A DNA stretch of 42,500 nucleotides from Lysobacterales bacterium (GTDB taxonomy: Bacteria; Pseudomonadota; Gammaproteobacteria; Xanthomonadales; UBA2363): NCBI GenBank assembly GCA_019634735.1, contig JAHCAT010000021.1, forward strand, positions 1 through 42,500, read 5' to 3'. Below, one piece after another: positions 9,944 to 20,203 of the stretch; the first letter of the stretch is position 1, and the number at the start of each line of letters is the position of its first letter. The translations under genes and the position numbers were made by a program. Under the pieces are notes generated by a model. It was not told where the DNA came from, searched no databases, and saw only the letters and a program-made list of their open reading frames with translations.

Positions 9944-11719
9944 ATGCGCGCCCTGCTCGTCGCCGTCGCCCTGCTGCTCTGCTGCGGCCCCTTGTCCGCC
10001 GTCGAGGAGTACGGCCGCCTGCTCGACCGCGCCGATGCCATCCGCAGCGGCGACCGGGGCCGTTTCGACGCGGCACTGGCCGCGCTGCGCGCCCACCCGG
10101 GGCCGGCGACCCCGGCCCAGCGCGAGCGTCTGGACTTCCTGGAAGCCTTCGCCGAGGCGCGCAGCGGCGATTTCCCCGCCGCCATCGCCCGCCTGCGCGC
10201 CCTGTCGGCCAGCAGTGGCGATCCGGCCGTGCGCTTTCGGGCCGGCGCGTTCCTGGTCAACACCCTGGCCGGTACCCGGGAGTTCGCGGAAGGCTTGCGG
10301 GTGCTCGATGCCACGCTGGCGCTGGCCGACCAGGTCGACGATCCGGAGGTGCGCAACGGCGGCCTGCTGGCCGGTGCCGTTCTCTACAACCAGGTCGGAC
10401 AGTATGTCCTTGGCCGCGAACTTGCGCTGCGCGTCGCGCAGACCGCAACCGAGCCGCGCACCCAGTGCATCGCCGCCGCGGTGCGCCTGGAGGCGGAGCT
10501 GGAACTGGCCGAAGTGCCGCTGCACAGCCTGCCCTTCGAACAGACCATCGGGCTGTGCCGCGCCCAGGGCGAGCTGATCGTCGCCGGTTTCGCGAGCGGT
10601 TACCTGGCACGGCGTCATGCCGCCGAAGGCGACCCGGCGCGGGCCGCGACGGTGCTGCGCGCGGTGCTGGACAGCGTCGAGGCCACCGGCTACCCGCGCC
10701 TGATCGGTGAGATCCATGGCCTTCTGGCCAGCTACAGCCTGGCCACCGGCGACCGCGCCGCCGCCGAGCGCCATGCCCGCCGGGCGGTCGAGCAGGGCGT
10801 CGGCATCGCCTATGCCCAGCCCGTGGTCGACGCCCACCACACCCTGCACGAACTGGCCCTGGCTCGCGGCGATATCGGTGCCGCGCTCGAGCACTACCGC
10901 CGCTACGCCCAGGCCGACAAGGCCTACCTGGACGACGTCAAGGCCCGCGAGCTGGCCTTCCAGATGGTCCGCCACGAGACCCTGCAGAAGAACCAGACCA
11001 TCGAACTGCTCAACCAGCGCAACGACGTGCTGGAACTGGAGCAGCGCCTGGCCCGGCAGGCTGCCGCCAACAGCCGGCTGGCCCTGGTGCTGCTGCTGGT
11101 CCTGCTCGCCTCGATCGGCTTCTGGGCCTACAAGATCAAGCGCCTGCAGGTGGCGTTCCGGCGTCTCGCCCAGGTCGATGGCCTGACCGGCATCGCCAAC
11201 CGCCATCATTTCGCCAGCCAGGCCGGCGAGCTGCTGGCGCGGACGGCGCGCGAGGGCACGGCGGCGACCTTGCTGATGTTCGACCTCGACCTGTTCAAGG
11301 CCATCAACGATCGCCACGGCCACGCGGCCGGCGACTGGGCGCTGCGCCAGGTTGCACGGAGCTGCGCCCGCGACCTGCGCGAGGACGACCTGTTCGGCCG
11401 CCTGGGCGGCGAGGAGTTCGCGGTGTTGCTGCCCGGCCTGGATGCCGCAGCCGCCCTGGCGATGGCCGAACGCCTCCGGGCCGGCATCGAGGAGATCGAC
11501 ACCACGCCCTCGGGCGCCCGCTTTCCGATCACCGCCAGTTTCGGCCTGGCCGAGGGCCGGGGCGCCTGTGCCGACCTGGACGCCCTGCTGGTGCGTGCCG
11601 ACCGCGCCCTGTACCGGGCCAAGCGCGGCGGCCGCAATCGCGTCGAGGTCGAGCGCCGCCTGGCCCCGCAGGCGAGTCCCGGGGATATTCCCGGCGACTC
11701 CAGCCTTGCTGTCTCCTGA
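9944..11719 (+). CDS. Membrane diguanylate cyclase with periplasmic TPR-like sensor
   Basis: A 591-residue protein. A signal/anchor (MRALLVAVALLLCCGPLSAV) leads into a long alpha-helical, TPR-like periplasmic region (about 20-350), a coiled-coil stretch (KNQTIELLNQRNDVLELEQRL), one membrane helix (LALVLLLVLLASIGFWAY, about 380-398) and a cytosolic GGDEF domain. The active site reads GRLGGEEF near residue 488, with the product-inhibition site RxxD (REDD) five residues upstream, so the enzyme should make cyclic di-GMP from two GTP and be feedback-controlled. Substrate-loop residues FDLDLFKAINDRHGHAAGD are intact. The periplasmic part presumably senses a ligand or protein. It follows the borosin precursor on the same strand after a hairpin, so co-regulation is possible but not shown. 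Confidence 0.93.
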   Translation: MRALLVAVALLLCCGPLSAVEEYGRLLDRADAIRSGDRGRFDAALAALRAHPGPATPAQRERLDFLEAFAEARSGDFPAAIARLRALSASSGDPAVRFRAGAFLVNTLAGTREFAEGLRVLDATLALADQVDDPEVRNGGLLAGAVLYNQVGQYVLGRELALRVAQTATEPRTQCIAAAVRLEAELELAEVPLHSLPFEQTIGLCRAQGELIVAGFASGYLARRHAAEGDPARAATVLRAVLDSVEATGYPRLIGEIHGLLASYSLATGDRAAAERHARRAVEQGVGIAYAQPVVDAHHTLHELALARGDIGAALEHYRRYAQADKAYLDDVKARELAFQMVRHETLQKNQTIELLNQRNDVLELEQRLARQAAANSRLALVLLLVLLASIGFWAYKIKRLQVAFRRLAQVDGLTGIANRHHFASQAGELLARTAREGTAATLLMFDLDLFKAINDRHGHAAGDWALRQVARSCARDLREDDLFGRLGGEEFAVLLPGLDAAAALAMAERLRAGIEEIDTTPSGARFPITASFGLAEGRGACADLDALLVRADRALYRAKRGGRNRVEVERRLAPQASPGDIPGDSSLAVS

Positions 11720-11749
11720 GCGGATGCGGCGAGGCAGGGCGCGCCCGGC

Positions 11750-12379
<630 letters not shown>

Positions 12380-12381
12380 GG

Positions 12382-13080
12382 TCACTTGCTCACGGTGCGT
12401 TGTTCGATGCGCTTCTCGGGATGCGCGTTCAGGACGATGCGGTCGACGTAGATGCCCGGCAGGTGCACCTGGTCGGGATCGAAGGCGCCGACCTCGACGA
12501 TCTGCTCGACCTCGGCGACGCAGACCCGGCCGGCGGTCGCCGCCATCGGGTTGAAGTTGCGTGCGGTCTTGCGGAACACCAGGTTGCCGGCCTTGTCGGC
12601 CTTCCAGGCCTTGACCAGGGAGACGTCGGCACGGATGCCGCGCTCCATCACGTACCACTCGCCGTCGAACTGGCGGGTCTCCTTGCCATCCGCGACCACC
12701 GTGCCGTACCCCGTTTTCGTGAAGAAGGCGGGGATGCCGGCGCCGCCGGCACGCAGGCGTTCGGCGAGAGTGCCCTGGGGTGTGAACTCCAGCTCCAGCT
12801 CCCCGGCAAGGAACTGCCGCTCGAACTCCTTGTTCTCGCCTACGTAGGAGGAAATCATCTTGCGGATCTGACGTGTCTCCAGCAGCAGGCCCAGGCCGAA
12901 GCCGTCGACGCCGGCGTTGTTGGAGACCACGGTCAGGTCCTTCGCACCGGAGTCGCGCAGGGCGGCGATCAGCGCCTCGGGGATGCCGCACAGGCCGAAG
13001 CCGCCGACCGCCAGGGTCTGGCCGTCCGCGACCAGGCCGGCCAGGGCGGCATGGGCGTCGGGGTAGATCTTCTCGCTCAT
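12382..13080 (-). CDS. scoA: 3-oxoacid CoA-transferase subunit A
   Basis: A 232-residue alpha subunit. The CoA-binding glycine-rich motif [14 protein letters not shown] lies at about residues 24-37, and [16 protein letters not shown] follows. [23 protein letters not shown] and [21 protein letters not shown] are hallmarks of the SCOT alpha subunit. It is the first gene of a two-gene minus-strand operon with scoB. The 192-bp gap between its start and the divergent gene at 13273 must hold both promoters; I see no clear box there. Confidence 0.95.
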   Translation of the reverse strand: MSEKIYPDAHAALAGLVADGQTLAVGGFGLCGIPEALIAALRDSGAKDLTVVSNNAGVDGFGLGLLLETRQIRKMISSYVGENKEFERQFLAGELELEFTPQGTLAERLRAGGAGIPAFFTKTGYGTVVADGKETRQFDGEWYVMERGIRADVSLVKAWKADKAGNLVFRKTARNFNPMAATAGRVCVAEVEQIVEVGAFDPDQVHLPGIYVDRIVLNAHPEKRIEQRTVSK

Positions 13081-13272
13081 GGAAGTCCTCGCAGGGGATA
13101 CCGGATGCGGCGGGGCTCGGCCACGCCGCGCCCTGGCATTCTCGCACGCCCCCCGGGCCGGGCCGATCCGACCAAAGGGAAGGTGCCGCTGGCAGCCACA
13201 GGGAGAGAGTGCTGACTTGCGTTCCTGCCCGGTATGGGCGCAAAAAAGGCCGGTACGGCGAAGGAGGTGGCG

Positions 13273-13734
13273 ATGTCGGCGATGCTCTCGACCGGATCGG
13301 CGGCCCAGCTCTGGCAGGGACTGCTCAGCCAGGCGCAGGCGCGTGTCCATGCCCGGCTCCCGGAGGACCAGGAAAGCTACCTGGTGTTCACCCTGCTGCG
13401 GCACTGCCGCGACGGCCTGCTGCCGGGCCGCACCATGGCCCTGGAGCTGCTCGACGGCCTCGGCCAGCCCGGCAGGCTTCGCTGCGACCGGCTGCGCGAC
13501 GTGGGCGACCGCTGCCTGCTGCTCGCCGGACTGTTCCCCGGCCAGGCCACCCGGCGCCTGGTGGGGACGGACTACTTTCCCGCCCTGGGACGCAGCGCCT
13601 ATGGCGAGCTCGGCGCCGTCCGCGGCGACCCGCTGGCGGGACTCTACCGGCAGCTGGCCCTGGCTTTCGATGCCCTGGTCCGCGTCCTGGCCGGCCTGCG
13701 CGGCAGCCCGGGCGGCGGTTCCTGGACCGCCTGA
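13273..13734 (+). CDS. Conserved hypothetical protein
   Basis: A 153-residue soluble, mostly helical protein that I do not place in a named family. Features: [36 protein letters not shown], then [15 protein letters not shown] and a second helical half ending [15 protein letters not shown] recall similar small proteins (ESYLVF... [13 protein letters not shown]) in other gammaproteobacteria, but with no known function. A GTATG 39 nt upstream gives an alternative start. The ATG at 13273 is preferred because AAGGAGG (13261-13267) lies six bases before it. It is divergent from scoAB and 90 bp upstream of the secreted protein at 13825. No signal peptide or membrane segment. Confidence 0.75.
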   Translation: MSAMLSTGSAAQLWQGLLSQAQARVHARLPEDQESYLVFTLLRHCRDGLLPGRTMALELLDGLGQPGRLRCDRLRDVGDRCLLLAGLFPGQATRRLVGTDYFPALGRSAYGELGAVRGDPLAGLYRQLALAFDALVRVLAGLRGSPGGGSWTA

Positions 13735-13824
13735 GGGCGTTCGGGTCGCCCGGCAGGGGCATGTGTCAGTCGAGGGTGCCTGACCGCGTATCCCCAGGCA
13801 CCCCAATCGCCCGGAGTGATCCTG

Positions 13825-15222
13825 ATGCATCGCACCACCCTGCTGGCCGCCCTCTCGGCCGCGTTCGGCCTTGCCGCTGCGCCCGTCCTTGGACTGGAGA
13901 CCTACCAGTTGCTCATCGGCGCATCGGGGCATCCGCAGATCGAGGCGGTCGCCGCGCTGCCAGCCGGCAACGGCGATGTCTACCATGTGCTGAGCGCGGA
14001 CCTGGTGTCGGGGGGCTGCAGCGGGCCCCGTTGTGTGGTCGTCATGAAGGTGTCCGACGGTCCCGATCCGCTGCAGTCGGTGATCGTGCCGGTTCCCTTC
14101 GAGAGCGTCGCGGCGGCAGCCATCGATGCCAGCGGCCGCGTGGTGATCGTCGGCACCGCCGGCAACGGCGGCACCGGCCGCGACTTCCGGGTGGTTCGCC
14201 TGCTCCCGACACTGGGCAACGATCCGGCTTTCGGCGCGGCGGGCTCGGGTGTCCGCGACATCGACTTCGCGGCGATCGGACGCACCGGTCGCAACGACGA
14301 CGTCGCCACCGCTGTGGCGATCTCTCCCCTCGGCGAAATCGTCGTGGTGGGACAGGTGGACAGGACCGCCCCGGACGACACCGACTTCGGTGTGGCCAGG
14401 CTGCGCGCCAGCGACGGAGGCCTGGACGTTGGCTTCGGTCAGGGCGTCGGGTTGCGCGCTGTGCATTTCGATCTTGCCGCCAATGCCCGGCTCGATGCGC
14501 CTCGAGCCGTCGCCGTGGATGGCGCCGGCCGGATCACCGTCGCAGGCGTCGCCACCGATGGCGCGGCCGCTTCGCAACGCGTGGCGATCACCCGTCTGCT
14601 CGCCACCGGAGGTTACGACACGACGCTCTGCAACGACGGGTGCCTGTTCAACAACTACCCGACCATACGGAACGGTCGTCAGGTGTTCTACTTCGGCGCC
14701 AACAATACGCATGCCGACGAGGTCGCTGCGCTGGCGCTCAACGGCGATGGCACCCGCTTCGTGGTGGCCGGCCACCGCGACGCCAATCCCGAGCCGAACA
14801 GCCAGCGCAAGGCCTACTTCGCGCAGTTCTCGGCAGCCGGCGAGTTGCAGCGCGAGGTCGGCGGCTACATCGACACCACGAACGCCGCCAACGATGCCCA
14901 GTATCGTGGCGCGCGCTTTCTGCCGGGCAGCCCCGACCGTCTGCTGCTGGCTGGCAGTTTCCTTGGCGGCTCAGCTCATTTCGTGCAGCGGTTCGGCGCC
15001 AGCGGCAACGCCGCCGACCCCGGTTTCGGGAGCTGTGGGCCTGCGTCCGGCGTGCTTTGCGTCGGCGAGGCCGAGGTCCGGGTCCGCGCTCTTCACATCG
15101 ATGGCCAGGGCCGGGGACTGGTGGCGTTCGACACGACCCATCTCGGCGCGCGCGTCTACCGGGCCTACATCGTGAGCCTGGCCGACGGCGACCGCATCTT
15201 CGGGAACGGCTTCGAGCCGTGA
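13825..15222 (+). CDS. Secreted beta-propeller-like protein with C-terminal IFGNGFEP motif
   Basis: A 465-residue exported protein. A signal peptide ([23 protein letters not shown]) is followed by five or more repeats of about 60 residues with the pattern G-(R/E)-I/V-V-V-(A/V)-G ... F-x-V-(A/V)-R-L, for example [45 protein letters not shown] and [23 protein letters not shown]. These resemble delta-60 repeats, which form propeller blades. Several Cys ([17 protein letters not shown]) suggest disulfides outside the cytosol. It ends [12 protein letters not shown], a tail I remember on many exported Xanthomonadales proteins. No enzymatic motif is visible. The ATG at 13825 has GGAG 8 nt upstream; the frame extends back to a GTG at 13816. 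Confidence 0.8.
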   Translation: MHRTTLLAALSAAFGLAAAPVLGLETYQLLIGASGHPQIEAVAALPAGNGDVYHVLSADLVSGGCSGPRCVVVMKVSDGPDPLQSVIVPVPFESVAAAAIDASGRVVIVGTAGNGGTGRDFRVVRLLPTLGNDPAFGAAGSGVRDIDFAAIGRTGRNDDVATAVAISPLGEIVVVGQVDRTAPDDTDFGVARLRASDGGLDVGFGQGVGLRAVHFDLAANARLDAPRAVAVDGAGRITVAGVATDGAAASQRVAITRLLATGGYDTTLCNDGCLFNNYPTIRNGRQVFYFGANNTHADEVAALALNGDGTRFVVAGHRDANPEPNSQRKAYFAQFSAAGELQREVGGYIDTTNAANDAQYRGARFLPGSPDRLLLAGSFLGGSAHFVQRFGASGNAADPGFGSCGPASGVLCVGEAEVRVRALHIDGQGRGLVAFDTTHLGARVYRAYIVSLADGDRIFGNGFEP

Positions 15223-15295
15223 ACCGCCGCGCCGGAGCCCTTCCGCATCGCGAAATCCGGATCCATACTCCGCCCGACCAGCGGTGGGGCGGGGC

Positions 15296-15793
15296 ATGGA
15301 CGAGGCGTTCAACGCGGTTTACGGCGAGCTCAAGCGCCTGGCGAGGACGCAGATCCGTCGCAGCGGGGGCGCCACCCTCGACACCACGGCGCTGGTTCAC
15401 GAGCTCTACCTCAAGCTCGCCGGAAGCCGCGAGGCCGAAGGCAGGGCGCACTTCCTGAACCTGGCCGCGCGTGCCATGCGACAGATTCTCGTCGATGCCG
15501 CGCGACGCCGGCAGGCGGCACGCCATGGCGGTGGCCAGTCGGCGTTGACCCTGGAACGCGTCGATCCCGGGCTGGACCAGGATGCGGTGGAGGTGCTGGC
15601 GCTGGAGCAGGCCCTTGACCGTCTGCGCGTGGGTCAGCCCCGGATGGCCCGGGTCGTCGAGCTGCGCTGGTTCGCTGGCGCCGAGTTCGCCGAGATTGCC
15701 GCGATCCTGGAGGTCACCGAACGTACCGTCTACCGCGACTGGCTGGCGGCCCGGGCGTTGCTGGCCGAGTCCCTGGGTGCGCCTTCGCGATGA
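15296..15793 (+). CDS. ECF-like RNA polymerase sigma factor (paralogue 1)
   Basis: A 165-residue sigma factor of the group paired with Ser/Thr kinases. Region 2 contains TTALVHELYLKLAG and AHFLNLAARAMRQILVDAARRR (about 30-75), which binds core polymerase and melts the -10. Region 4 is a helix-turn-helix, VVELRWFAGAEFAEIAAILEVTERTVYRDWLAARALL (about 118-155), for the -35. The stop codon overlaps the ATG of the kinase gene by four bases (ATGA), so the two products are probably made together. No anti-sigma factor is encoded; activity is presumably set by the kinase, as proposed for this group. The ATG at 15296 is chosen over an upstream GTG at 15284. Confidence 0.92.
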   Translation: MDEAFNAVYGELKRLARTQIRRSGGATLDTTALVHELYLKLAGSREAEGRAHFLNLAARAMRQILVDAARRRQAARHGGGQSALTLERVDPGLDQDAVEVLALEQALDRLRVGQPRMARVVELRWFAGAEFAEIAAILEVTERTVYRDWLAARALLAESLGAPSR

Positions 15794-18477
15794 ACGCGGA
15801 GGATCGCGTCGCCACCCTGCTCAGGGAGGCCCTCGACCATCCGGAAGAAGGCGATCGCGAGCGGTTCCTGGCAAGCGCGTGCGCGGGCGACGACAACCTG
15901 CGCCGCCGCCTGGACCGGTTGCTGGCAACGATGAACGCAGGCGTCCCGCTGGTCGACCAGGATGTCTGGCCGCTGGCCGGTCGCCTGCTGCACGAAGAGG
16001 CGGATCTCCGCGCAGGTCCGGAAGCGCCACGGGTAGGTGAGCGGATCGGGCCCTTCGAGGTAACCGGCTTTCTGGGCCGCGGCGGCATGGGCGAGGTTCT
16101 CGCGGCCCGTCGTTCTGGCCAGGGCTTCACCCAGGATGTGGCGATCAAGCGCGTGCACGGCATGCTTGGCAATGCCGATGCGCTGGCGCGCTTCGCTCGT
16201 GAGCGGGGAATTCTCGCCGGCCTGCACCATCCCGGAATCGCCCGCTTCATCGACGGCGGAGTCGATGCCGATGGACGGCCCTGGTTCGCAATGGAGCGGG
16301 TCGACGGCCGCTCCATCACCGACTGGGCCGACAGTGCCCGCCTCGACGTCCGTGGCCGGGTCGGCCTGCTGGTCGAGCTGTGCGACGCAGTGCAGGCCGC
16401 GCATGCACGATTGATCGTCCACGGCGACATCAAGCCCGGGAATGTCCTTGTCGACGCAACCGGTCGTCCGCGTCTGCTGGACTTCGGTATCGCTGGACTG
16501 GTCGAGGAGGCGGGGAGCGCGCAGGGCGGCCTTTCGCCGCACACGCCCGACTACGCGGCGCCGGAGCAGCGTCTGGGCGAACCCGTCACCACCGCTACCG
16601 ACGTCTACGGGTTGGGGGCGTTGCTGCATCGACTGCTGGTCGGGCGACCACCCGATCGTTCCGGGTCCACCCGTCCGATCGCCTCGAGCGACGGTCGGAC
16701 CGCCCGTACAGGCGGGCGCGGCGAGCCGCCGGCCAGGTATGGCGCGCTGGCGGGCGACCTGGGAAGGGTCGTTTCCCGTTGCCTGGCACCAGAGCCGGCC
16801 GGCCGTTATCAGACCGCCGAAGCGCTTGCCGACGACCTGCGCCGCTGGCTGGCAAGGAGGCCGGTGCGGGCAACGCCGCCGAGCGTGCTCCATGCCGCCA
16901 TGTTGCTTGTGGCCAGGCAGCCCCTGGCGACCCTTGCAGCCGGCCTGGCCCTGCTGGTCCTGGCCGCGGCGTTCGTGTTCAGCCAGATGCAGGCTGCTCG
17001 GGCCAGCCAGGCCGCGCGTGCCGCGGCCGCAGCCAACGACTTTCTGGCCAGCCTGTTCGCGGCTGCCGATCCGGCGCAGACGCGCGGTGAGCGGTTGAGT
17101 CTTCGCGAGGTGCTCGATGCCGGTGCCGACCGCCTGCTGCGGAGCTTCGAGAACGACCCGGCCACCCGCGCCAGCCTGGCCACGGTCCTGGCTGCCAGCT
17201 ACGTCGGACTGGGTCGCGCCGACCTTGCCCGCCCGCTGCTGCTCACTGTCCTGCCGAGCTTGCCTCAGGGCACGCCGGAGCACGGCCGGGCCTTGCTCTC
17301 CCTGGCGCAGGCGGAGCGGCTGCTGGAGGACTTTCCGGCGACCGAGCGCCACGCACGTGCAGGACTGGCGCTGCTCGACCCCGGTGCCGGCGAACTGGCC
17401 GAGCCGCTGGCGACAGCGCGGAACATCCTGGCCTACGCGGTCGCCAAGCAGGGTCGTCACGACGAGGCGATCGAACTGTATCGCGGCACGCTTGCGCGGC
17501 TTGCGCCGTCGACCGGGGCTTGGCTGCGCGTCGACACGCGCAACGACATGGCGACCGTGGCCACCATGCGGGGCGACTGGTCTGCCGCCCTGACCGAACT
17601 TGAACTGATTGCCGATGCGCTGGCCGACCCGCCGCCGGAGCGCCTCAGGGACGCGCTGATGATGCGCATGAACCTGGCGGTGGCGCGCTTCCGGACCGGC
17701 GCATCCGACGCCGGCGCCGGCGAGCTGGAGGCGATCGCCGGCGCCTACCGCGAGCTGCTGGGGCCGGATGGCGCCGAGGAGCTGGCCGCCCGCACGCTGC
17801 TGGGCCAGGTCCACTGGCACCAGGGCGACATCCAGGCGTGCGCCGACACCTTCGGCGCGCTGCTTGCGGTCCGGGCCGCGACGCTGGGCGACGACCACCC
17901 GCTTACCCTTGATGCGCATGCCAGTGGTGGCCGCTGCCTGGCGGTGTCCGGTCGCGATGCCGAAGCCCGGTCCGCGCTCGATGCCCTTCTGGCCGCGGCC
18001 GAAAGGCACGACGCTCCGAGCCGCGCAAGCTTCAGACAGCGGGTCAGCGCCGGGTTCCTGGCCGACGACCTGGGTATGGAGGCGCTGCCTGAAAGCCTCT
18101 CGGATGAGGGGCTGGCGACCCTTGGCGAGCAGCTCAACCTGGCCGGCAGCGACGACGACCTCCGCCGTATCGTGCTCGCCGCGGCGCGGCAGCATCGGCG
18201 CGGGGATTCCGGGGCGGCGGCTGAGCTGCTATCGCGGACGTCGGCAGGTGGCGTTCGCCGTGAGGGCCAGGATCGCGTGGCTCGCCGGGTGTTCGCGTAC
18301 CGGGCCTGTCTGTTGCGTGCCGCTGGGCGCGCATCGGAAGCCGATGCCGTGATCGCGCAGGTGCGAGCGGACGGTGGCGGTGCCGATGCGCGCCTGACGA
18401 CCCTGCTCGACGCGCTTCCGGAGCGCGGGCGCGCGCAGGTCCCGCAATGCCGACCGTTTCTCTATGGCCTTGGTTGA
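15790..18477 (+). CDS. Membrane Ser/Thr protein kinase with TPR sensor domain (paralogue 1, non-RD)
   Basis: An 895-residue Hanks-type kinase. The P-loop GRGGMGEV lies near residue 94, the ATP lysine in VAIKR near 117, the catalytic loop reads VHGDIKPGN near 210, and DFG near 231. Gly replaces Arg in the HRD motif, which makes this a non-RD kinase, while the catalytic Asp and Asn remain. A single membrane helix (ATLAAGLALLVLAAAFVF, about 375-395) is followed by roughly 490 residues of TPR-like helices, predicted outside the cytosol. It overlaps the ECF sigma gene by 4 bp, which suggests sigma phosphorylation or recruitment in response to a signal sensed by the TPR part. It is a homologue of the kinase at 20204, with the same architecture. 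Confidence 0.93.
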   Translation: MNAEDRVATLLREALDHPEEGDRERFLASACAGDDNLRRRLDRLLATMNAGVPLVDQDVWPLAGRLLHEEADLRAGPEAPRVGERIGPFEVTGFLGRGGMGEVLAARRSGQGFTQDVAIKRVHGMLGNADALARFARERGILAGLHHPGIARFIDGGVDADGRPWFAMERVDGRSITDWADSARLDVRGRVGLLVELCDAVQAAHARLIVHGDIKPGNVLVDATGRPRLLDFGIAGLVEEAGSAQGGLSPHTPDYAAPEQRLGEPVTTATDVYGLGALLHRLLVGRPPDRSGSTRPIASSDGRTARTGGRGEPPARYGALAGDLGRVVSRCLAPEPAGRYQTAEALADDLRRWLARRPVRATPPSVLHAAMLLVARQPLATLAAGLALLVLAAAFVFSQMQAARASQAARAAAAANDFLASLFAAADPAQTRGERLSLREVLDAGADRLLRSFENDPATRASLATVLAASYVGLGRADLARPLLLTVLPSLPQGTPEHGRALLSLAQAERLLEDFPATERHARAGLALLDPGAGELAEPLATARNILAYAVAKQGRHDEAIELYRGTLARLAPSTGAWLRVDTRNDMATVATMRGDWSAALTELELIADALADPPPERLRDALMMRMNLAVARFRTGASDAGAGELEAIAGAYRELLGPDGAEELAARTLLGQVHWHQGDIQACADTFGALLAVRAATLGDDHPLTLDAHASGGRCLAVSGRDAEARSALDALLAAAERHDAPSRASFRQRVSAGFLADDLGMEALPESLSDEGLATLGEQLNLAGSDDDLRRIVLAAARQHRRGDSGAAAELLSRTSAGGVRREGQDRVARRVFAYRACLLRAAGRASEADAVIAQVRADGGGADARLTTLLDALPERGRAQVPQCRPFLYGLG

Positions 18478-18553
18478 GCATCGACGCCCGGCGACTGGAG
18501 GGCGTCCGCCGATGGCTTGACCCCAACCGGGGTCGGTCCCAGCATCGCCGTCC

Positions 18554-19366
18554 ATGCCCGAGTTGCCGGAAGTCGAGACCACGCGCCGCGGCGTCGAGCC
18601 GTATGTCACCGGTGCCCGGGTCGCACGGGTGGTCCTGCGTGTGCCGGCGCTGCGCTGGCCGATACCGACGACGCTCGTCGATGAACTGCCGGGACAACGC
18701 TTCCAGGCGGTACGCCGACGCGCCAAGTACCTGCTGCTGGACACCGAACGCGGCAGCGTGCTCCTGCATCTGGGCATGAGCGGCGTGTTGCGGGTGCTGC
18801 CGACCGGATCGGCCCCGGGGCGGCACGACCATGCCGACATCGAGCTGGTCGGCGGGCGCATGCTGCGTCTCACCGATCCCCGTCGCTTCGGCTGCCTGCT
18901 CTGGCAGCCGGCTGGCGCCGTCCATCCCCTGCTCGCCGGCCTGGGACCGGAGCCGCTCTCGGACGACTTCGACGGCGACCGCCTGTGGCGGGCGTCGCGC
19001 GGCCGCAGCGTCGCCGTGAAGTCGTTCATCATGGACCAGGCGGTGGTGGTCGGCGTCGGCAACATCTATGCGGCCGAGGCGCTGTTCCGGTCCGGCATCC
19101 ATCCCCTGCGTGCCGCCGGCCGTGTCAGCCGCGCGCGCTATGCGGTCCTGGCCGTGGCGATCAGGGAGATCCTCGCCTACGCCATCCAGCGCGGCGGCAC
19201 CACCCTGCGCGACTTCCTCGATCCCAGCGGATCGCCGGGCTATTTCGAGCAGGAACTGAGCGTGTACGGGCGCGCCGGCGAGCCCTGCCGCCGCTGCGGC
19301 GCGGCACTGCGCGAGGTGCGCCTGGGCAACCGCGCCTCATGCTACTGCCCGGCCTGCCAGCGCTGA
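18554..19366 (+). CDS. mutM: Formamidopyrimidine-DNA glycosylase MutM/Fpg
   Basis: A 270-residue base-excision repair enzyme that removes 8-oxoguanine and formamidopyrimidines and nicks the strand (AP lyase). It begins MPELPEVET, where the exposed Pro is the nucleophile and the next Glu is essential. RRAKYLLL and [10 protein letters not shown] are typical, and the helix-two-turn-helix region reads [14 protein letters not shown]. The C-terminal zinc finger is complete: C-x2-C-x16-C-x2-C (CRRCG ... CPAC). Its length equals the family norm. It sits between two sigma/kinase pairs with no evident functional link; a conserved housekeeping gene inside duplicated regulators. Confidence 0.97.
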   Translation: MPELPEVETTRRGVEPYVTGARVARVVLRVPALRWPIPTTLVDELPGQRFQAVRRRAKYLLLDTERGSVLLHLGMSGVLRVLPTGSAPGRHDHADIELVGGRMLRLTDPRRFGCLLWQPAGAVHPLLAGLGPEPLSDDFDGDRLWRASRGRSVAVKSFIMDQAVVVGVGNIYAAEALFRSGIHPLRAAGRVSRARYAVLAVAIREILAYAIQRGGTTLRDFLDPSGSPGYFEQELSVYGRAGEPCRRCGAALREVRLGNRASCYCPACQR

Positions 19367-19466
19367 GGTCGCGCCAGTGGCGGGCGCGGGCCCGCGCCGG
19401 GCTCGCATCGCGACCTCACGAAACATCCGGGCTAGACTGGCCACGGACATCTTCCGGAGTGACGGC

Positions 19467-20021
19467 TTGGAACCGGGCCAGGACATCACCGTGCTGCTGG
19501 CGCGTGCGCGCGCTGGCGATGCCGCCGCGCTCGAGGTCATGCTGCCCCGCGTCTACCACGAGCTGCGCGCGCTTGCCCGACGCCACCTCGCGCGCGAGGC
19601 CGCCGGCCACACCCTGTGCACCACGGCGCTGGTGCACGAGGCCTACCTGAAGCTGGCCGGCGGTGCCGGCGACTGGCGCGATCGGGCGCATTTCTTCGGG
19701 TACGCCGCGGCGGTGATGCGCAACATCCTGGTCGATCATGCGCGGCGACGCGGCGCGGTGAAGCGCGGCGGCAACCTCGTGCCGGTCGACTGGACCCTGG
19801 CCGAGCCGAGCACCGAGGCGATCGCCGACGAAGTGCTGGCGCTGGACGATGCGCTCAACCGGCTCGCCGCGCTGGAGCCCGATCTGGCCCGCGTTGTGGA
19901 GCTGCGCTTCTTCGCCGGCCTCTCGCTCGAGGAGACCGCCGAGGTCACCGGCCGCTCGCCGCGCACCGTGGACCGCGACTGGGCCAAGGCGCGCGCCTTC
20001 CTGCACCAGGTCATGGCCTGA
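19467..20021 (+). CDS. ECF-like RNA polymerase sigma factor (paralogue 2)
   Basis: A 184-residue homologue of the sigma factor at 15296. Region 2: CTTALVHEAYLKLAGG, AHFFGYAAAVMRNILVDHARRRGA. Region 4: VVELRFFAGLSLEETAEVTGRSPRTVDRDWAKARAFL. The shared wording (TTALVHE.YLKLAG, ILVD.ARRR, VVELR.FAG, T.DRDW) shows common descent. The start is inferred as TTG at 19467, because GGAG (19456-19459) lies just upstream and the family begins close to there; the frame is open further to 19377 without a good ribosome site. A 182-bp gap separates it from its kinase gene, unlike the overlapping first pair. Confidence 0.88.
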   Translation: MEPGQDITVLLARARAGDAAALEVMLPRVYHELRALARRHLAREAAGHTLCTTALVHEAYLKLAGGAGDWRDRAHFFGYAAAVMRNILVDHARRRGAVKRGGNLVPVDWTLAEPSTEAIADEVLALDDALNRLAALEPDLARVVELRFFAGLSLEETAEVTGRSPRTVDRDWAKARAFLHQVMA

Positions 20022-20203
20022 AGCGATGGCGGTCGGGTGCGACTGTCGCGATGTCTTGTGGCCCGCCCTCCGGCAGGGGCCTCGCGCGTGAACCCCGCCG
20101 GTCCCGTCGCTGCCGCCGATCGGCGGGTCGTCGCTCCGGCGCGGTGGCGGCGCGCGGAGCGTGACGCGCCCCGGCGCGGCCGGTTCGGCCACGGGACCGG
20201 GCG

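Noticed and set aside
15730..18195. 821-codon minus-strand open frame across the first kinase gene
   Set aside because: It is antisense to a gene with clear kinase motifs. Its product is Gln/Arg-rich low complexity with no recognisable fold.
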